Shown one piece after another: positions 8,539 to 16,798 of a DNA stretch of 64,000 nt. Positions within the stretch are counted from its first letter, which is position 1; each line of letters opens with the position of its first letter. The notes under the pieces are model-generated. The model had not been told where the DNA came from and made no database searches. It saw only the letters and a program-made list of their open reading frames with translations. Source of the stretch: Promicromonospora sukumoe 327MFSha3.1 (GTDB lineage Bacteria > Actinomycetota > Actinomycetes > Actinomycetales > Cellulomonadaceae); NCBI RefSeq assembly GCF_000385135.1, contig NZ_ARQM01000013.1:285289-349288 (forward strand), given 5' to 3'. A program made the translations under genes and the position numbers.

Positions 8539-10077
8539 ATGGCGGACACGACGCACGGCGCACTCGCCCCGACGTACCATCCCCTGCCGGTCACGATCGC
8601 GCGGGCGCACGGTACACACGTATGGGACACCGACGGCAACGAGTTCCTCGACTTCCTGTCGGGGTACTCGGCCCTGAACTTCGGGCACCTGCACCAAGGG
8701 CTGGTCGCGGCTGCGATGACGCAGCTGCGCCAGGTCACCCTCACGTCCCGTGCGTTCGACCACGACCGGCTCGAGGAGTTCGCCCAGCGGCTCGTCGAGG
8801 TGGTGGGCCCGCTGACGACCGGCGGCGAGGACAGCCTCGTGGTGCCGATGAACACCGGCGCCGAGGCCGTGGAGACCGCGATCAAGGCGGTCCGCAAGTG
8901 GGGCTACGACGTACGCGGCGTGCCGGAGGGCCAGGCGACGATCGTGATCGCCGGGGGCAACTTCCACGGCCGCACCACCACCTTGGTCGGGCTGTCGGAC
9001 GACCCGGTCGCGCGCGACGGGTTCGGACCGTTCGCCCCCGGCTTCGTGCGGGTGCCGTTCGGTGACCTGCAGGCCGTGGCCGACGCCGTCGACGACACCA
9101 CCGTGGCCGTGCTGATGGAGCCGGTGCAGGGCGAGGCCGGCGTGGTGATCCCGCCGGACGACTTCTGGCCCGGCCTGCGTGCCCTCACCACCGAGAAGAA
9201 CATCGTCCTGGTCGCCGACGAGATCCAGTCGGGCCTCGGCCGCACCGGCACCACCCTGGCCTGCGAGCTCTGGGACGTGCAGCCGGACCTGGTCTGCCTG
9301 GGCAAGGCGCTCGGCGGCGGGATCGTGGCGGTCTCGGCCGTCGTCGGCAGGCCCGAGATCCTCGGCGTCCTGACGCCGGGCACGCACGGCTCCACGTTCG
9401 GCGGCAACCCGCTGGCGTGCGCGGTCGGCGTCGCCGCGCTCGACCTGCTCTCGACGGGGCAGTACCAGGCCCGAGCCGCGGCGTCGGGCAAGGTGCTCCA
9501 GGAGCGGCTCGACGCGCTGGTGGACCAGGGTCTGCTGACCGGTGCGCGCTGCGTCGGGCTCTGGGCCGGCGTCGACGTGGACCCGGAGCTCGGCACCGGC
9601 CGCGAGCTGTGCGAGGCGCTGCTCGAGCGGGGTGTGCTCGCCAAGGACACGCACGCCTCGACCATCCGCCTGTCGCCGCCCCTGTCGATCGTCCAGCCCG
9701 AGCTGGAGATGGCGCTCGACATCCTGGAGGAGTCCCTGGTGGCGCTGCGGGACGGCGGCCCGGGCGGCGGCGCCGGCGAGAAGCCGGACGACGACGGGTC
9801 GGACGGCGCGGGGGTAACCGAAGAGGCTGTGGCCGAGGAAGCTGTCGCCGAGTCTGAGCCTGCCGAGACGGAGCCTGCCGACGAGGCGCTGACCGACGAG
9901 GCACCGGCGACCGAGGCCCCGACCGAGAAGCCCGCGACCGAGGCCCCGACCGAGAAGCCCACCGACGAGACCGACAGCACAACTGCCCCATCCGCGGACA
10001 CGTCAGACATCCCAGACGCGGAAGTCACCCCGCCCCGCAAGCGCCGCCGGTCACGGCTGTCACCGGCCGCCGGCTGA
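8539..10077 (+). CDS. Ornithine-type class III aminotransferase with acidic C-terminal tail
   Basis: PLP-dependent class III aminotransferase, most like ornithine-oxoacid aminotransferase (RocD), which converts ornithine and 2-oxoglutarate to glutamate semialdehyde and glutamate. The catalytic core is residues 1 to about 405: NTGAEAVETAIK and GNFHGRT (cofactor site), EPVQGEAGV, ADEIQSGLGRTG, and CLGKALGGG with the Schiff-base Lys256. The start at 8539 follows a leaderless -10 box. Oddity: a further ~105 residues form an acidic, Pro/Thr/Glu-rich tail with a tandem ATEAPTEKP repeat and a basic end (RKRRRSRLSPAAG). Such a tail is not part of the enzyme family. Substrate assignment is moderate. 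Confidence 0.88.
   Translation: MADTTHGALAPTYHPLPVTIARAHGTHVWDTDGNEFLDFLSGYSALNFGHLHQGLVAAAMTQLRQVTLTSRAFDHDRLEEFAQRLVEVVGPLTTGGEDSLVVPMNTGAEAVETAIKAVRKWGYDVRGVPEGQATIVIAGGNFHGRTTTLVGLSDDPVARDGFGPFAPGFVRVPFGDLQAVADAVDDTTVAVLMEPVQGEAGVVIPPDDFWPGLRALTTEKNIVLVADEIQSGLGRTGTTLACELWDVQPDLVCLGKALGGGIVAVSAVVGRPEILGVLTPGTHGSTFGGNPLACAVGVAALDLLSTGQYQARAAASGKVLQERLDALVDQGLLTGARCVGLWAGVDVDPELGTGRELCEALLERGVLAKDTHASTIRLSPPLSIVQPELEMALDILEESLVALRDGGPGGGAGEKPDDDGSDGAGVTEEAVAEEAVAESEPAETEPADEALTDEAPATEAPTEKPATEAPTEKPTDETDSTTAPSADTSDIPDAEVTPPRKRRRSRLSPAAG
9907..9960 (+). repeat. Two identical 27-bp tandem repeats in aminotransferase tail
   Basis: Copies at 9907-9933 and 9934-9960, each encoding ATEAPTEKP. 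They are exact at nucleotide level, which suggests recent duplication or slippage within the low-complexity tail. Confidence 0.85.
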
Positions 10078-10080
10078 GCG

Positions 10081-10086
10081 TATTCT
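10081..10086 (+). promoter_or_regulatory. -10 box of leaderless aminotransferase gene
   Basis: TATTCT, then 7 nt to the GTG at 10094, only a few bases after the previous stop codon. The downstream gene can therefore be expressed independently. Confidence 0.6.
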
Positions 10087-10093
10087 CCCGGGG

Positions 10094-11371
10094 GTGACCA
10101 CTACGACGTCGTCCCACCACACCGCTATGCTCCCGGACCTCGCGCAGCTCCAGCAGGCCTACGCCGAGCTTCAGGCCAAGGGCCTGAAGCTGGATCTGAC
10201 GCGCGGCAAGCCGTCCGCCGAGCAGCTCGATCTCGCCGAGCCGATGCTGGCCCTGCCCGGCGTGGGCGTGCACACCGACGAGACCGGCACGGACGCGCGC
10301 AACTACGGCGGGCTGGACGGCGGCATCACGATCCGCCGCATCTTCGCCGAGCTGCTCGACGTGCCCGTGGAGCAGCTCCTCGCGGGCGGGAACGCGTCCC
10401 TCACGACCATGCACGACGTCGTCGCGTTCGCCGAGCTGTTCGGCTTCCCCGACTCCCCCAGGCCGTGGGCGCGCGAGGAGAAGGTGCGCTGGATCTGCCC
10501 GGTGCCGGGCTACGACCGGCACTTCACGATCTGCGAGGCCTTCGGCATCGAGATGATCCCGGTGCCGATGACGGCGGACGGCCCGGACGCCGAGGCCGTC
10601 GCGGCGCTCGTCGCGGCCGACCCCACGATCAAGGGCATGTGGGTCGTGCCCACGTACTCCAACCCGGACGGCGCGGTCATCAGCGCCGACGTCGCCCGCG
10701 CGCTGGTCTCCATGCCCGCCGCCGCGCCGGACTTCCGCATCCTGTGGGACAACGCGTACGCGGTGCACCACCTGACCGACGACGAGGTGACCAGCCCGAA
10801 CGCGATCGCCCTGGCCGCCGAGGCCGGACACCCGGACCGCGTGCTGCTGTTCGCCTCCACGTCCAAGATCACGTTCGCGGGCGCGGGCGTCTCGTTCCTG
10901 GGCAGCTCGGCGGCGAACGTCGCCTGGTTCAAGAAGCACCTGTCGGTCGCCTCCATCGGCCCGGACAAGCTGAACCACCTGCGGCACGCGATGTTCTTCG
11001 GCTCGGCCGACGGCGTGCGCGAGCACATGCGCAAGCACCGCGCGATCCTGGCGCCGAAGTTCGAGGCCGTGGTCGAGATCCTGACCGAGCGCCTGGGGGG
11101 CTACGGCATCGCGTCGTGGACCGAGCCCAAGGGCGGTTATTTCGTGTCGCTCGACGTCGCGCCGGGCACGGCGGCCCGGGTGGTGCAGCTCGCCAAGGAG
11201 GCCGGCATCGCGCTGACCCCCGCCGGCGCCACCCACCCGTACGGCAAGGACCCGCGGGACCAGAACGTGCGCCTGGCGCCGTCGATGCCTCCGCTGGACG
11301 AGGTCCGCACGGCGATGGACGGTGTCGCCACCTGCGTGCTGCTCGCCGCGGCCGAGGCCGCGCAAGCCTGA
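10094..11371 (+). CDS. PLP-dependent aminotransferase of the actinobacterial AspT (subgroup 1-gamma) type
   Basis: 425-aa class I/II fold aminotransferase. The N-terminal LTRGKPSAEQLDL and ARNYGGLDGG motifs, CPVPGYDRHF, VVPTYSNPDGAV and WDNAYAVHHL identify the large-tail aspartate aminotransferase group described in Corynebacterium (aspT) and common in actinobacteria. FASTSKITFAG carries the Schiff-base Lys at about 258. The probable reaction is aspartate plus 2-oxoglutarate to oxaloacetate plus glutamate. GTG at 10094 is chosen because of the leaderless -10 box. The gene ends before a 25-bp perfect hairpin. Confidence 0.9.
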   Translation: MTTTTSSHHTAMLPDLAQLQQAYAELQAKGLKLDLTRGKPSAEQLDLAEPMLALPGVGVHTDETGTDARNYGGLDGGITIRRIFAELLDVPVEQLLAGGNASLTTMHDVVAFAELFGFPDSPRPWAREEKVRWICPVPGYDRHFTICEAFGIEMIPVPMTADGPDAEAVAALVAADPTIKGMWVVPTYSNPDGAVISADVARALVSMPAAAPDFRILWDNAYAVHHLTDDEVTSPNAIALAAEAGHPDRVLLFASTSKITFAGAGVSFLGSSAANVAWFKKHLSVASIGPDKLNHLRHAMFFGSADGVREHMRKHRAILAPKFEAVVEILTERLGGYGIASWTEPKGGYFVSLDVAPGTAARVVQLAKEAGIALTPAGATHPYGKDPRDQNVRLAPSMPPLDEVRTAMDGVATCVLLAAAEAAQA

Positions 11372-11388
11372 CCGGCCCGCACCACTCA

Positions 11389-11442
11389 CGAACGTGTCAG
11401 ACCCTCAGGTCACTCCGGTGACCTGAGGGTCTGACACGTTCG
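11389..11442. terminator. Long bidirectional terminator hairpin
   Basis: 25-bp perfect stem (11389-11413 with 11418-11442) and a TCCG tetraloop between convergent genes. It contains ACGTGTCAGAC, also found in the hairpin at 44781-44830. No T-tract follows. Confidence 0.88.
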
Positions 11443-11451
11443 AGGTACCGG

Positions 11452-12441
11452 TCAGTCCGGGCAGTGCTTGTTCACCACGAGCACCGGGCAGGCCGCGTGG
11501 TGCAGCACCGCCTGGCTCGTCGAGCCCAGCAGCAGCCCGCGGAACCCGCCGCGACCGCGCGAGCCGACGACGACGAGGTCCGACGCCGTGGAGAACTCCG
11601 TCAGCAGCTCCGCGCCCGTGCCGTCCAGCACGATGCGCCGGATGCGCAGGCCTGGGTTTTCGGCCTCGTACCGGTCGACGAGCACGTCCATGCCGGCCCC
11701 GATGTCGGCCAGCACCTGCTCCCGGTCGATCGACGACGGCAGCCACGCCAGCATCCCCGCGTTGCCCACGGGTACACCCGTGACGGCGGTCAGCTCCGCG
11801 CCCCACGCGTTGGCCTGGACGATCGCGTGCTGCAGCGCCCGTTCGGCCTGCGGCGACCCGTCCACGCCGACGACGATGCGGCGCACCTCCCGGATCTCCG
11901 CGACCCCGGGCGCCACGCCGGTCTCGGCGTCCGCCGCACCGGCGGCGGTGCCGGGCTCGTCGGAGCTGATGTCCGGCGGGGTCCAGGAGACGCCCCGGTT
12001 GGTCTCGGCCCGCAGCGGCACGACGACCACCGGACACTTCGCGTGCGCCGGCAGCGCGGACGACACCGTGCCCAGCAGGCGCTCCGTGAAGCCTCCCCGG
12101 CCGCGGGTCCCCACGACGGCGAGCCCGTAGTCCGCTGACAGCTCCACGAGCACGCCCGCGGCGTCACCGGTGGCGACCTCCGTCGTAGCGCGCACCCCGG
12201 CGTCGGCCACGCGGTTCTGCGCCTCGACCAGGACCGCCTTGGCGCCCTCCTGGATGGTGGTGTCGTCGAGGGCGGCATACCCGCCGTCGAGCGACGCGGC
12301 CGTGAACGACGGCAACGAATAGCTGCACACGATGTGCAGCGCCCAGCCCACGCGGTGCGCGTAAGCGGTAGCCCAGTCCAGCGCGTGCAGACTCGCGGCC
12401 GATCCGTCCACCCCGACCAGTACGACCTCGGATCGTGTCAT
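11452..12441 (-). CDS. Tandem-domain universal stress protein
   Basis: 329-aa protein with two UspA domains, about 5-148 and 185-325. Both carry the ATP-binding signature G-2x-G-9x-G-S/T: GTRGRGGFTERLLGTVS in the first and GSRGRGGFRGLLLGSTS in the second, so both sites look competent. Start ATG has AAGGA about 7 nt upstream. Two-domain Usps of this kind are common in actinobacteria and are often induced in hypoxia or stationary phase; no DosR-type site was recognised upstream. It is monocistronic, converging on the AspT-type aminotransferase. Confidence 0.92.
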   Translation of the reverse strand: MTRSEVVLVGVDGSAASLHALDWATAYAHRVGWALHIVCSYSLPSFTAASLDGGYAALDDTTIQEGAKAVLVEAQNRVADAGVRATTEVATGDAAGVLVELSADYGLAVVGTRGRGGFTERLLGTVSSALPAHAKCPVVVVPLRAETNRGVSWTPPDISSDEPGTAAGAADAETGVAPGVAEIREVRRIVVGVDGSPQAERALQHAIVQANAWGAELTAVTGVPVGNAGMLAWLPSSIDREQVLADIGAGMDVLVDRYEAENPGLRIRRIVLDGTGAELLTEFSTASDLVVVGSRGRGGFRGLLLGSTSQAVLHHAACPVLVVNKHCPD

Positions 12442-12543
12442 CGCCAGTCCTTTCTATGGCAGTGCACCTTTGCCCTCCAACGCTACCGGCGGCGCGGCGG
12501 TCTTGGGTAACCGGAGGCAAAAAGTCTGCAGAAAGATGGCAAA

Positions 12544-12583
12544 GCAGAGCGCCCGCCCGGTCGTGACCGGACAGGCGCTCTGC
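12544..12583 (-). terminator. Terminator of the NlpC/P60 gene
   Basis: GCAGAGCGCC (12544-12553) pairs with GGCGCTCTGC (12574-12583), with an inner CCGGT/ACCGG stem. It is about 20 nt downstream of the gene on its own strand. Confidence 0.75.
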
Positions 12584-12603
12584 GAGGTACTACGTGGCTG
12601 CGA

Positions 12604-13404
12604 TCAGCCCAGGCGGATGAACGTCGGGTTCGACTGCCAGATGGTGCGGAAGTCGACCACGGTGCCCGGCTTGGACGCGTCGATCATGGTGTTGCCACCG
12701 GCGTAGATCGAGACGTGCCCGGGGGTCCACATCAGGTCGCCCGGCTGGGCCTCCGAGGCCGGCACCTGCGTGCCGTAGCCGGACTGCGCCGAGGACGAGT
12801 GCGGCAGCGCGATGCCGAGCTGGCCGTAGACGTACGAAGTAAAGCCCGAGCAGTCGAAACCGCTCGGGCTGCCGCCACCGGAGACGTACGGGACGCCGAT
12901 GTACCGGCTGGCGATGGAGATCACGGAGTTGCCGATCGCCGACGCCGGGACGTCGACGGACGAGGCGGTCGAGACCGTGGTGGCTGCTGCGGCAGCGGCC
13001 TCGGCAGCCTCGGCGGCGGCGGCCTCAGCGGCCTCCTCCGCCTCCTTGGCGGCGAGCTCGGCCTGGTAGTCCTCGTTGTCGGCAGCGGAGACCACCGAGA
13101 CGGCGGACTTCTCGACGCTGAGCTCGGCGTCGGGCGCGACGGTCACGACGGGAGCGTTGGACAGGGACTCACGGGCCTGCGACGTCAGCGCGTTGAGGTC
13201 CACGGAGTTCATCTTGGCGGGGCCGGTCTCCAGCGGAGCGGCCTGCGCAGCCATCGCGCCACCGAACGTCGAGACCAGGAGCGCGCCACCTGCGGCGGCG
13301 ACCGCGGTACGACGACCCACTGCGGCGTTCTGGGCGAGCTCGGTGAGCGGAGTCACGGGGCGACGCGCAGCACGATGGCGTGCGCGGGTGGTACGTGCGG
13401 TCAC
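12604..13404 (-). CDS. Secreted NlpC/P60 peptidoglycan hydrolase
   Basis: 266-aa secreted cell-wall endopeptidase. A basic N-terminus and hydrophobic segment (about 30-52, ending GGAMAAQAA) form a signal peptide. An Ala/Glu-rich linker, probably coiled-coil, spans about 110-145. The C-terminal NlpC/P60 domain (about 155-266) has Cys185 in GFDCSGFTSYVYG and the His in PGHVSIYAG, with the typical LPHSSSAQ segment. GTG at 13404 is chosen because AAGGAGAGG lies 6 nt upstream; longer in-frame starts run into the riboswitch. The domain cleaves D-Glu-meso-DAP-type stem peptide bonds in related proteins. A c-di-AMP riboswitch in the leader controls it. Confidence 0.92.
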   Translation of the reverse strand: MTARTTRARHRAARRPVTPLTELAQNAAVGRRTAVAAAGGALLVSTFGGAMAAQAAPLETGPAKMNSVDLNALTSQARESLSNAPVVTVAPDAELSVEKSAVSVVSAADNEDYQAELAAKEAEEAAEAAAAEAAEAAAAAATTVSTASSVDVPASAIGNSVISIASRYIGVPYVSGGGSPSGFDCSGFTSYVYGQLGIALPHSSSAQSGYGTQVPASEAQPGDLMWTPGHVSIYAGGNTMIDASKPGTVVDFRTIWQSNPTFIRLG

Positions 13405-13457
13405 GAAGTACCTCTCCTTGTACGCCTTCGAGGTCAGCTGTCGGGTTCGGGTGGGAG

Positions 13458-13592
13458 AAATCACCCGGCCGTGCGCTCCCGAAGGATTACCCGGCTTCAC
13501 CCCTAGGACGCACCCTGGCGCCCGATGGTGGGTCCCCCGCCTCTGTCATGCGGTCGTCTTGGGGCCCCGGCCGGTGACAGAGTTCGGCGTCC
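13458..13592 (-). promoter_or_regulatory. c-di-AMP (ydaO-yuaA) riboswitch upstream of NlpC/P60 gene
   Basis: On the minus strand the leader shows the conserved ydaO blocks in order: a CCGAACTCTGTCACCGG-like entry (near 13587), GGGGGACCCACC (near 13537), and TAGGGGTGAAGCCGGGTAA (near 13500), followed by a GC hairpin. This is the arrangement seen before actinobacterial NlpC/P60 and rpf genes, where c-di-AMP switches expression off. The 50-odd bases to the start hold a basic leader and the ribosome-binding site. No search tool was used; the call rests on the recognised conserved blocks. Confidence 0.85.
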
Positions 13593-13634
13593 GTCCGGAG
13601 ACTCCCTCGGAATAAACTCCGCGGGAGCGGTCCG

Positions 13635-13663
13635 AACGTACCCGACGTCACCCCCGATGTCAC
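13635..13663 (-). promoter_or_regulatory. Promoter of the riboswitch-NlpC/P60 transcript
   Basis: GTGACA (-35), 17-nt spacer, TACGTT (-10) on the minus strand. It predicts an RNA start near 13628 that includes the entire riboswitch. The remaining 100 bases to dtxR hold no gene. Confidence 0.6.
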
Positions 13664-13764
13664 GTTCCGGCAACGAATGTCATGCCGTGTCGGACAGAGG
13701 GTGACACCTTTCCGACAAAAACGACTATTTCGCACCCCTGTCGCCCCGTACCGGGGCGGCCGGA

Positions 13765-14496
13765 TCAGGCCGTCGCGACGAAGAGGTGCCGGGCCAGGTC
13801 CTCGCCCAGCTCGAGCGCCGTCCCGGCGCCGTCGACCGTCACCGTGTACGTACCGTCGCTGAGCTCCGCCGTGATCCGCGAGCCGGGCACGAGGCCGGCG
13901 TCGGACAGGCGGGCCAGCAGCTCGACGTCCGTCTGCAGGGGCTCCGCGATGCGGGTCAGCGACGCCGCGAGCGGCTCGCCCTTCACGCCCTTCTTGGCCG
14001 CGGCCTCGAACGCCGAGGGCAGCGAGATCACGCCGGCCAGGAACGGCACGTCCGTGTAGGCCTCGCCCAGCTCCGACAGGCCGGGGATCGGGTTGCCGTA
14101 CGGGTCGTGGTGCGGGTGGTCCAGCAGGCCCACGAGCCGCTTCTCCACCAGGTCGCTCATCACGTGCTCCCAGCGGCAGGCCTCGACGTGCACGTGCTCC
14201 CAGTCGAGCTTGATCACGTCGGTCAGCAGCCGCTCCGCCAGGCGGTGCTTGCGCATCACGCGCATCGCCTTCTCGTGCCCGAGCTCCGTGAGCTCGAGGT
14301 GGCGGTCCCCGGTCACGATCACGAGGCCGTCGCGCTCCATGCGCGCGACGGTCTGCGACACCGTCGGCCCGGAGTGCCCCAGGCGCTCCGCGATGCGCGC
14401 GCGCAGGGGGGTGATGCCCTCCTCGTCGAGCTCGTAGATCGTCTTGAGGTACATCTCGGTGGTGTCGATCAGATCCGTCACGTCAGCTCCCGTCAT
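13765..14496 (-). CDS. dtxR: DtxR/IdeR-family metal-dependent repressor
   Basis: 243-aa repressor that binds iron-box operators when loaded with Fe(II). The N-terminal winged helix (about 8-75: DTTEMYLKTIYELDEEGI, RLGHSGPTVSQTVARMERDGLV), metal-binding and dimerisation domain (about 76-145, with VEACRWEHVMSD, HPHHDPYGNPIP) and a C-terminal SH3-like FeoA domain (about 165-240) are all present, the full IdeR layout. The Cys/Glu/His ligands of the primary site are retained. Start ATG at 14496; a GTG six codons in (VTDLIDTTEMYL) would give the family's more usual N-terminus. Mn-type relatives exist, but the SH3 domain and motifs favour iron. Confidence 0.93.
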   Translation of the reverse strand: MTGADVTDLIDTTEMYLKTIYELDEEGITPLRARIAERLGHSGPTVSQTVARMERDGLVIVTGDRHLELTELGHEKAMRVMRKHRLAERLLTDVIKLDWEHVHVEACRWEHVMSDLVEKRLVGLLDHPHHDPYGNPIPGLSELGEAYTDVPFLAGVISLPSAFEAAAKKGVKGEPLAASLTRIAEPLQTDVELLARLSDAGLVPGSRITAELSDGTYTVTVDGAGTALELGEDLARHLFVATA

Positions 14497-14551
14497 GCGC
14501 GCAGCCGTCCAGTCGCCCTGGGCTCGGCGCCCCGGGCGTCGGCCCAGGTTC

Positions 14552-14557
14552 TAGTCT
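14552..14557 (+). promoter_or_regulatory. -10 box of leaderless serC
   Basis: TAGTCT, then 6 nt to the GTG at 14564. No ribosome-binding site is visible. Confidence 0.6.
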
Positions 14558-14563
14558 AGTTCT

Positions 14564-15673
14564 GTGCCACTGACAATCCCGACACACCTGCTGCCCACCG
14601 ACGGCCGTTTCGGCTCAGGCCCGTCCAAGGTGCGCCAGGGACAGGTAGATCATCTCGTGGCGAACGCCCACGTGCTCGGTACGTCGCACCGGCAGGCGCC
14701 CGTCAAGGACGTGGTCCGCCGCATCCGCGAGGGTGTCACGGAGCTGCTCGGCGCGCCCGACGGCTACGAGGTGGCGCTCGGCAACGGCGGCTCCACCGCC
14801 TTCTGGGACGTGGCCACCCTGTGCCTCGTGGAGCGCAAGGCGCAGCACGCGTCGTTCGGCGAGTTCGGCGGCAAGTTCGCCACGGCGACGTCGCGCGCCC
14901 CGTTCCTCGAGCCCTCCCAGGTGATCACCGCGGAGCCGGGCACCGTCGCCTACCTCGAGCCGGCCGACGACGTCGACACCTACGCCACGCCGCACAACGA
15001 GACCTCGACGGGCGCGATGGCGCCGGTGCTGCGCCCGTCCGGGCCGGACGGCGCGATCGTCCTGACGGACGCGACGTCCGGGGCCGGTGCGCTGCCGGTG
15101 GACCTGCGCCAGACCGACGCCTACTACTTCGCCCCGCAGAAGGCGTTCGCGGCCGACGGCGGCCTGTGGCTCGCCGTGCTGTCGCCCGCCGCCGTCGAGC
15201 GGGCCGCCCGGATCGAGGCCTCGGGCCGCTGGGTTCCGGAGTTCCTGTCGCTCACGACGGCGATCACGAACTCGCGCCTGGACCAGACGCTGAACACGCC
15301 CGCCGTCGCGACGCTCCTGCTCCTGGCCGACCAGGTGGAGTGGCTCCTCGCGCAGGGCGGCCTGAAGTGGTCGACGGAGCGGTGCGCGACATCGGCCGAG
15401 ATCCTCTACACCTGGGCCGAGAAGCGCTCGTGGGCGACGCCGTTCGTGGCGCGCCCCGAGGAGCGGTCCACGGTGGTCGGGACCATAGACCTGGCCGACG
15501 AGATCGACGCCGGACGGGTACTCTCCGAGCTACGCGCCAACGGCGTCCAGGACGTGTTCGCCTACCGCAAGCTCGGGCGGAACCAGCTCCGCGTCGGCAT
15601 GTTTCCTGCCGTCGAGCCCGACGATGTAGCCGCGCTCACCGAGTGCGTGGACTACCTCGTCGAGCGCATCTGA
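14564..15673 (+). CDS. serC: Phosphoserine aminotransferase
   Basis: Transaminates 3-phosphohydroxypyruvate with glutamate to phosphoserine in serine synthesis (also a B6-pathway step in some bacteria). The 369-aa protein begins with PTDGRFGSGPSKVR and LGTSHRQAPVK, signature of the actinobacterial SerC branch; ATSGAGALPVD and YYFAPQKAFAADGG hold the PLP pocket with Lys193. The C-terminal KLGRNQLRVGMFPAVEPDDV is also conserved. GTG at 14564 is set by the leaderless -10 box. It is divergent from dtxR. Confidence 0.95.
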   Translation: MPLTIPTHLLPTDGRFGSGPSKVRQGQVDHLVANAHVLGTSHRQAPVKDVVRRIREGVTELLGAPDGYEVALGNGGSTAFWDVATLCLVERKAQHASFGEFGGKFATATSRAPFLEPSQVITAEPGTVAYLEPADDVDTYATPHNETSTGAMAPVLRPSGPDGAIVLTDATSGAGALPVDLRQTDAYYFAPQKAFAADGGLWLAVLSPAAVERAARIEASGRWVPEFLSLTTAITNSRLDQTLNTPAVATLLLLADQVEWLLAQGGLKWSTERCATSAEILYTWAEKRSWATPFVARPEERSTVVGTIDLADEIDAGRVLSELRANGVQDVFAYRKLGRNQLRVGMFPAVEPDDVAALTECVDYLVERI

Positions 15674-15792
15674 CCAGGCTGATCACGTCCGCAATACCCC
15701 TTGGACGGGGAGTTCTGCCTATTGTCCGGTGCACGGGGGCTCTGTAACGTTTCCGCAACAGAGGGAACCATTTTGAGGGGCTGTTCAACAAG

Positions 15793-16644
15793 ATGCCATT
15801 GATCGACCACTTCACCTTCGGGATCGTGACGCCCATCCTGGCGTTCGCGATCTCGTGCACCGGCGCTGCGACGGGCCTCGCCTGCACGTCCCGCGCCCGA
15901 GCAGCTGCGGGCGGAGCGCGCGCGGCGTGGCTCATCTTCGGCGCCATCGCGCTGGGCGGTACCGGGATCTGGGTGATGCACTTCGTCGCCATGCTCGGCT
16001 TCTCCGCCTCGGGCGTGACAATCCGCTACAACATCCCTGAGACCCTCCTCAGCGCCGCCATCGCGATCGTCGTCGTCGGGGCGGGCCTCTTCATCACCGA
16101 GCTCGGCAAGCGCAAGCTGCCCGCCATGCTGGTCGGCGGCGCGCTGGCCGGTGCGGGCGTCGCCGCCATGCACTACATGGGCATGGAGGCGATGGAGATG
16201 TCCGCACAGATCGCCTACAACCCGGTCTACGTCATCGCGTCGATCGTCATCGCGATCGTCGCGGCGACCGCCGCGCTCTGGTGCACCGTCCACATCCGCG
16301 GCACGCTCGCCACCATCGTGGCCACGCTGGTCATGGGCATCGCGGTGACGGGCATGCACTACACGGGCATGGCGGGCGTGTCCGTGGTCAACCCGGTCGA
16401 CACCGTTCCCACGGGCGCCTCGACCATGCAGCTGCTCGTGCCGCTCGTCATGGCGGTGAGCGTCGTGACGTTCCTGCTCATCCTCGGCATCGGCCTCTGG
16501 CCCACCGAGGACGAGCTGCGCACGCAGGCCGAGTTCGAGAACCGGCTCAAGGCGCACAGCGAGCAGGGCCAGCGGTTCGAGAACGTGCAGCAGGAGCTCC
16601 AGCCGAGCGTCGGCCAGTTCGCGCAGTCGCACCGCGCGCGCTGA
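15793..16644 (+). CDS. MHYT-domain integral membrane sensor without output domain
   Basis: 283-aa, seven-helix membrane protein. Three MHYT-type motifs are visible: WVMHFVAML (near 62), AAMHYMGMEAM (near 126) and TGMHYTGMAG (near 188). The family is proposed to bind copper through these Met/His residues and sense O2, CO or NO. In many bacteria MHYT is fused to GGDEF/EAL or kinase domains; here only a short polar cytoplasmic tail of about 45 residues (TQAEFENRLKAHSEQGQ...) follows, so any output must come from a partner. The next gene, marR, has its own promoter. Confidence 0.9.
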   Translation: MPLIDHFTFGIVTPILAFAISCTGAATGLACTSRARAAAGGARAAWLIFGAIALGGTGIWVMHFVAMLGFSASGVTIRYNIPETLLSAAIAIVVVGAGLFITELGKRKLPAMLVGGALAGAGVAAMHYMGMEAMEMSAQIAYNPVYVIASIVIAIVAATAALWCTVHIRGTLATIVATLVMGIAVTGMHYTGMAGVSVVNPVDTVPTGASTMQLLVPLVMAVSVVTFLLILGIGLWPTEDELRTQAEFENRLKAHSEQGQRFENVQQELQPSVGQFAQSHRAR

Positions 16645-16767
16645 CTCCTCGCGGCACCGTACGGCGAAGCGCCCGTCCCCCTTCCCCGGGGGCGGGCGCT
16701 TCGCCGTTCCCACCTGGGGCTTCTCCCGCCGTCCGACGCCGCGCGGTGTGACCACACCCACGTACCG

Positions 16768-16780
16768 TTAGCAAGGCTAA
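16768..16780. promoter_or_regulatory. Candidate MarR operator
   Basis: Perfect palindrome TTAGC-AAG-GCTAA just upstream of the -10 box TAGAAT (16786-16791). This position would block RNA polymerase and fits autoregulation of the marR-MFS operon. Confidence 0.65.
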
Positions 16781-16785
16781 TGAAC

Positions 16786-16791
16786 TAGAAT
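16786..16791 (+). promoter_or_regulatory. -10 box of leaderless marR-MFS operon
   Basis: TAGAAT, then 7 nt to GTG at 16799. The upstream in-frame ATG at 16790 overlaps the -10 box and so cannot be in the transcript. Confidence 0.65.
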
Positions 16792-16798
16792 GGGGCGG

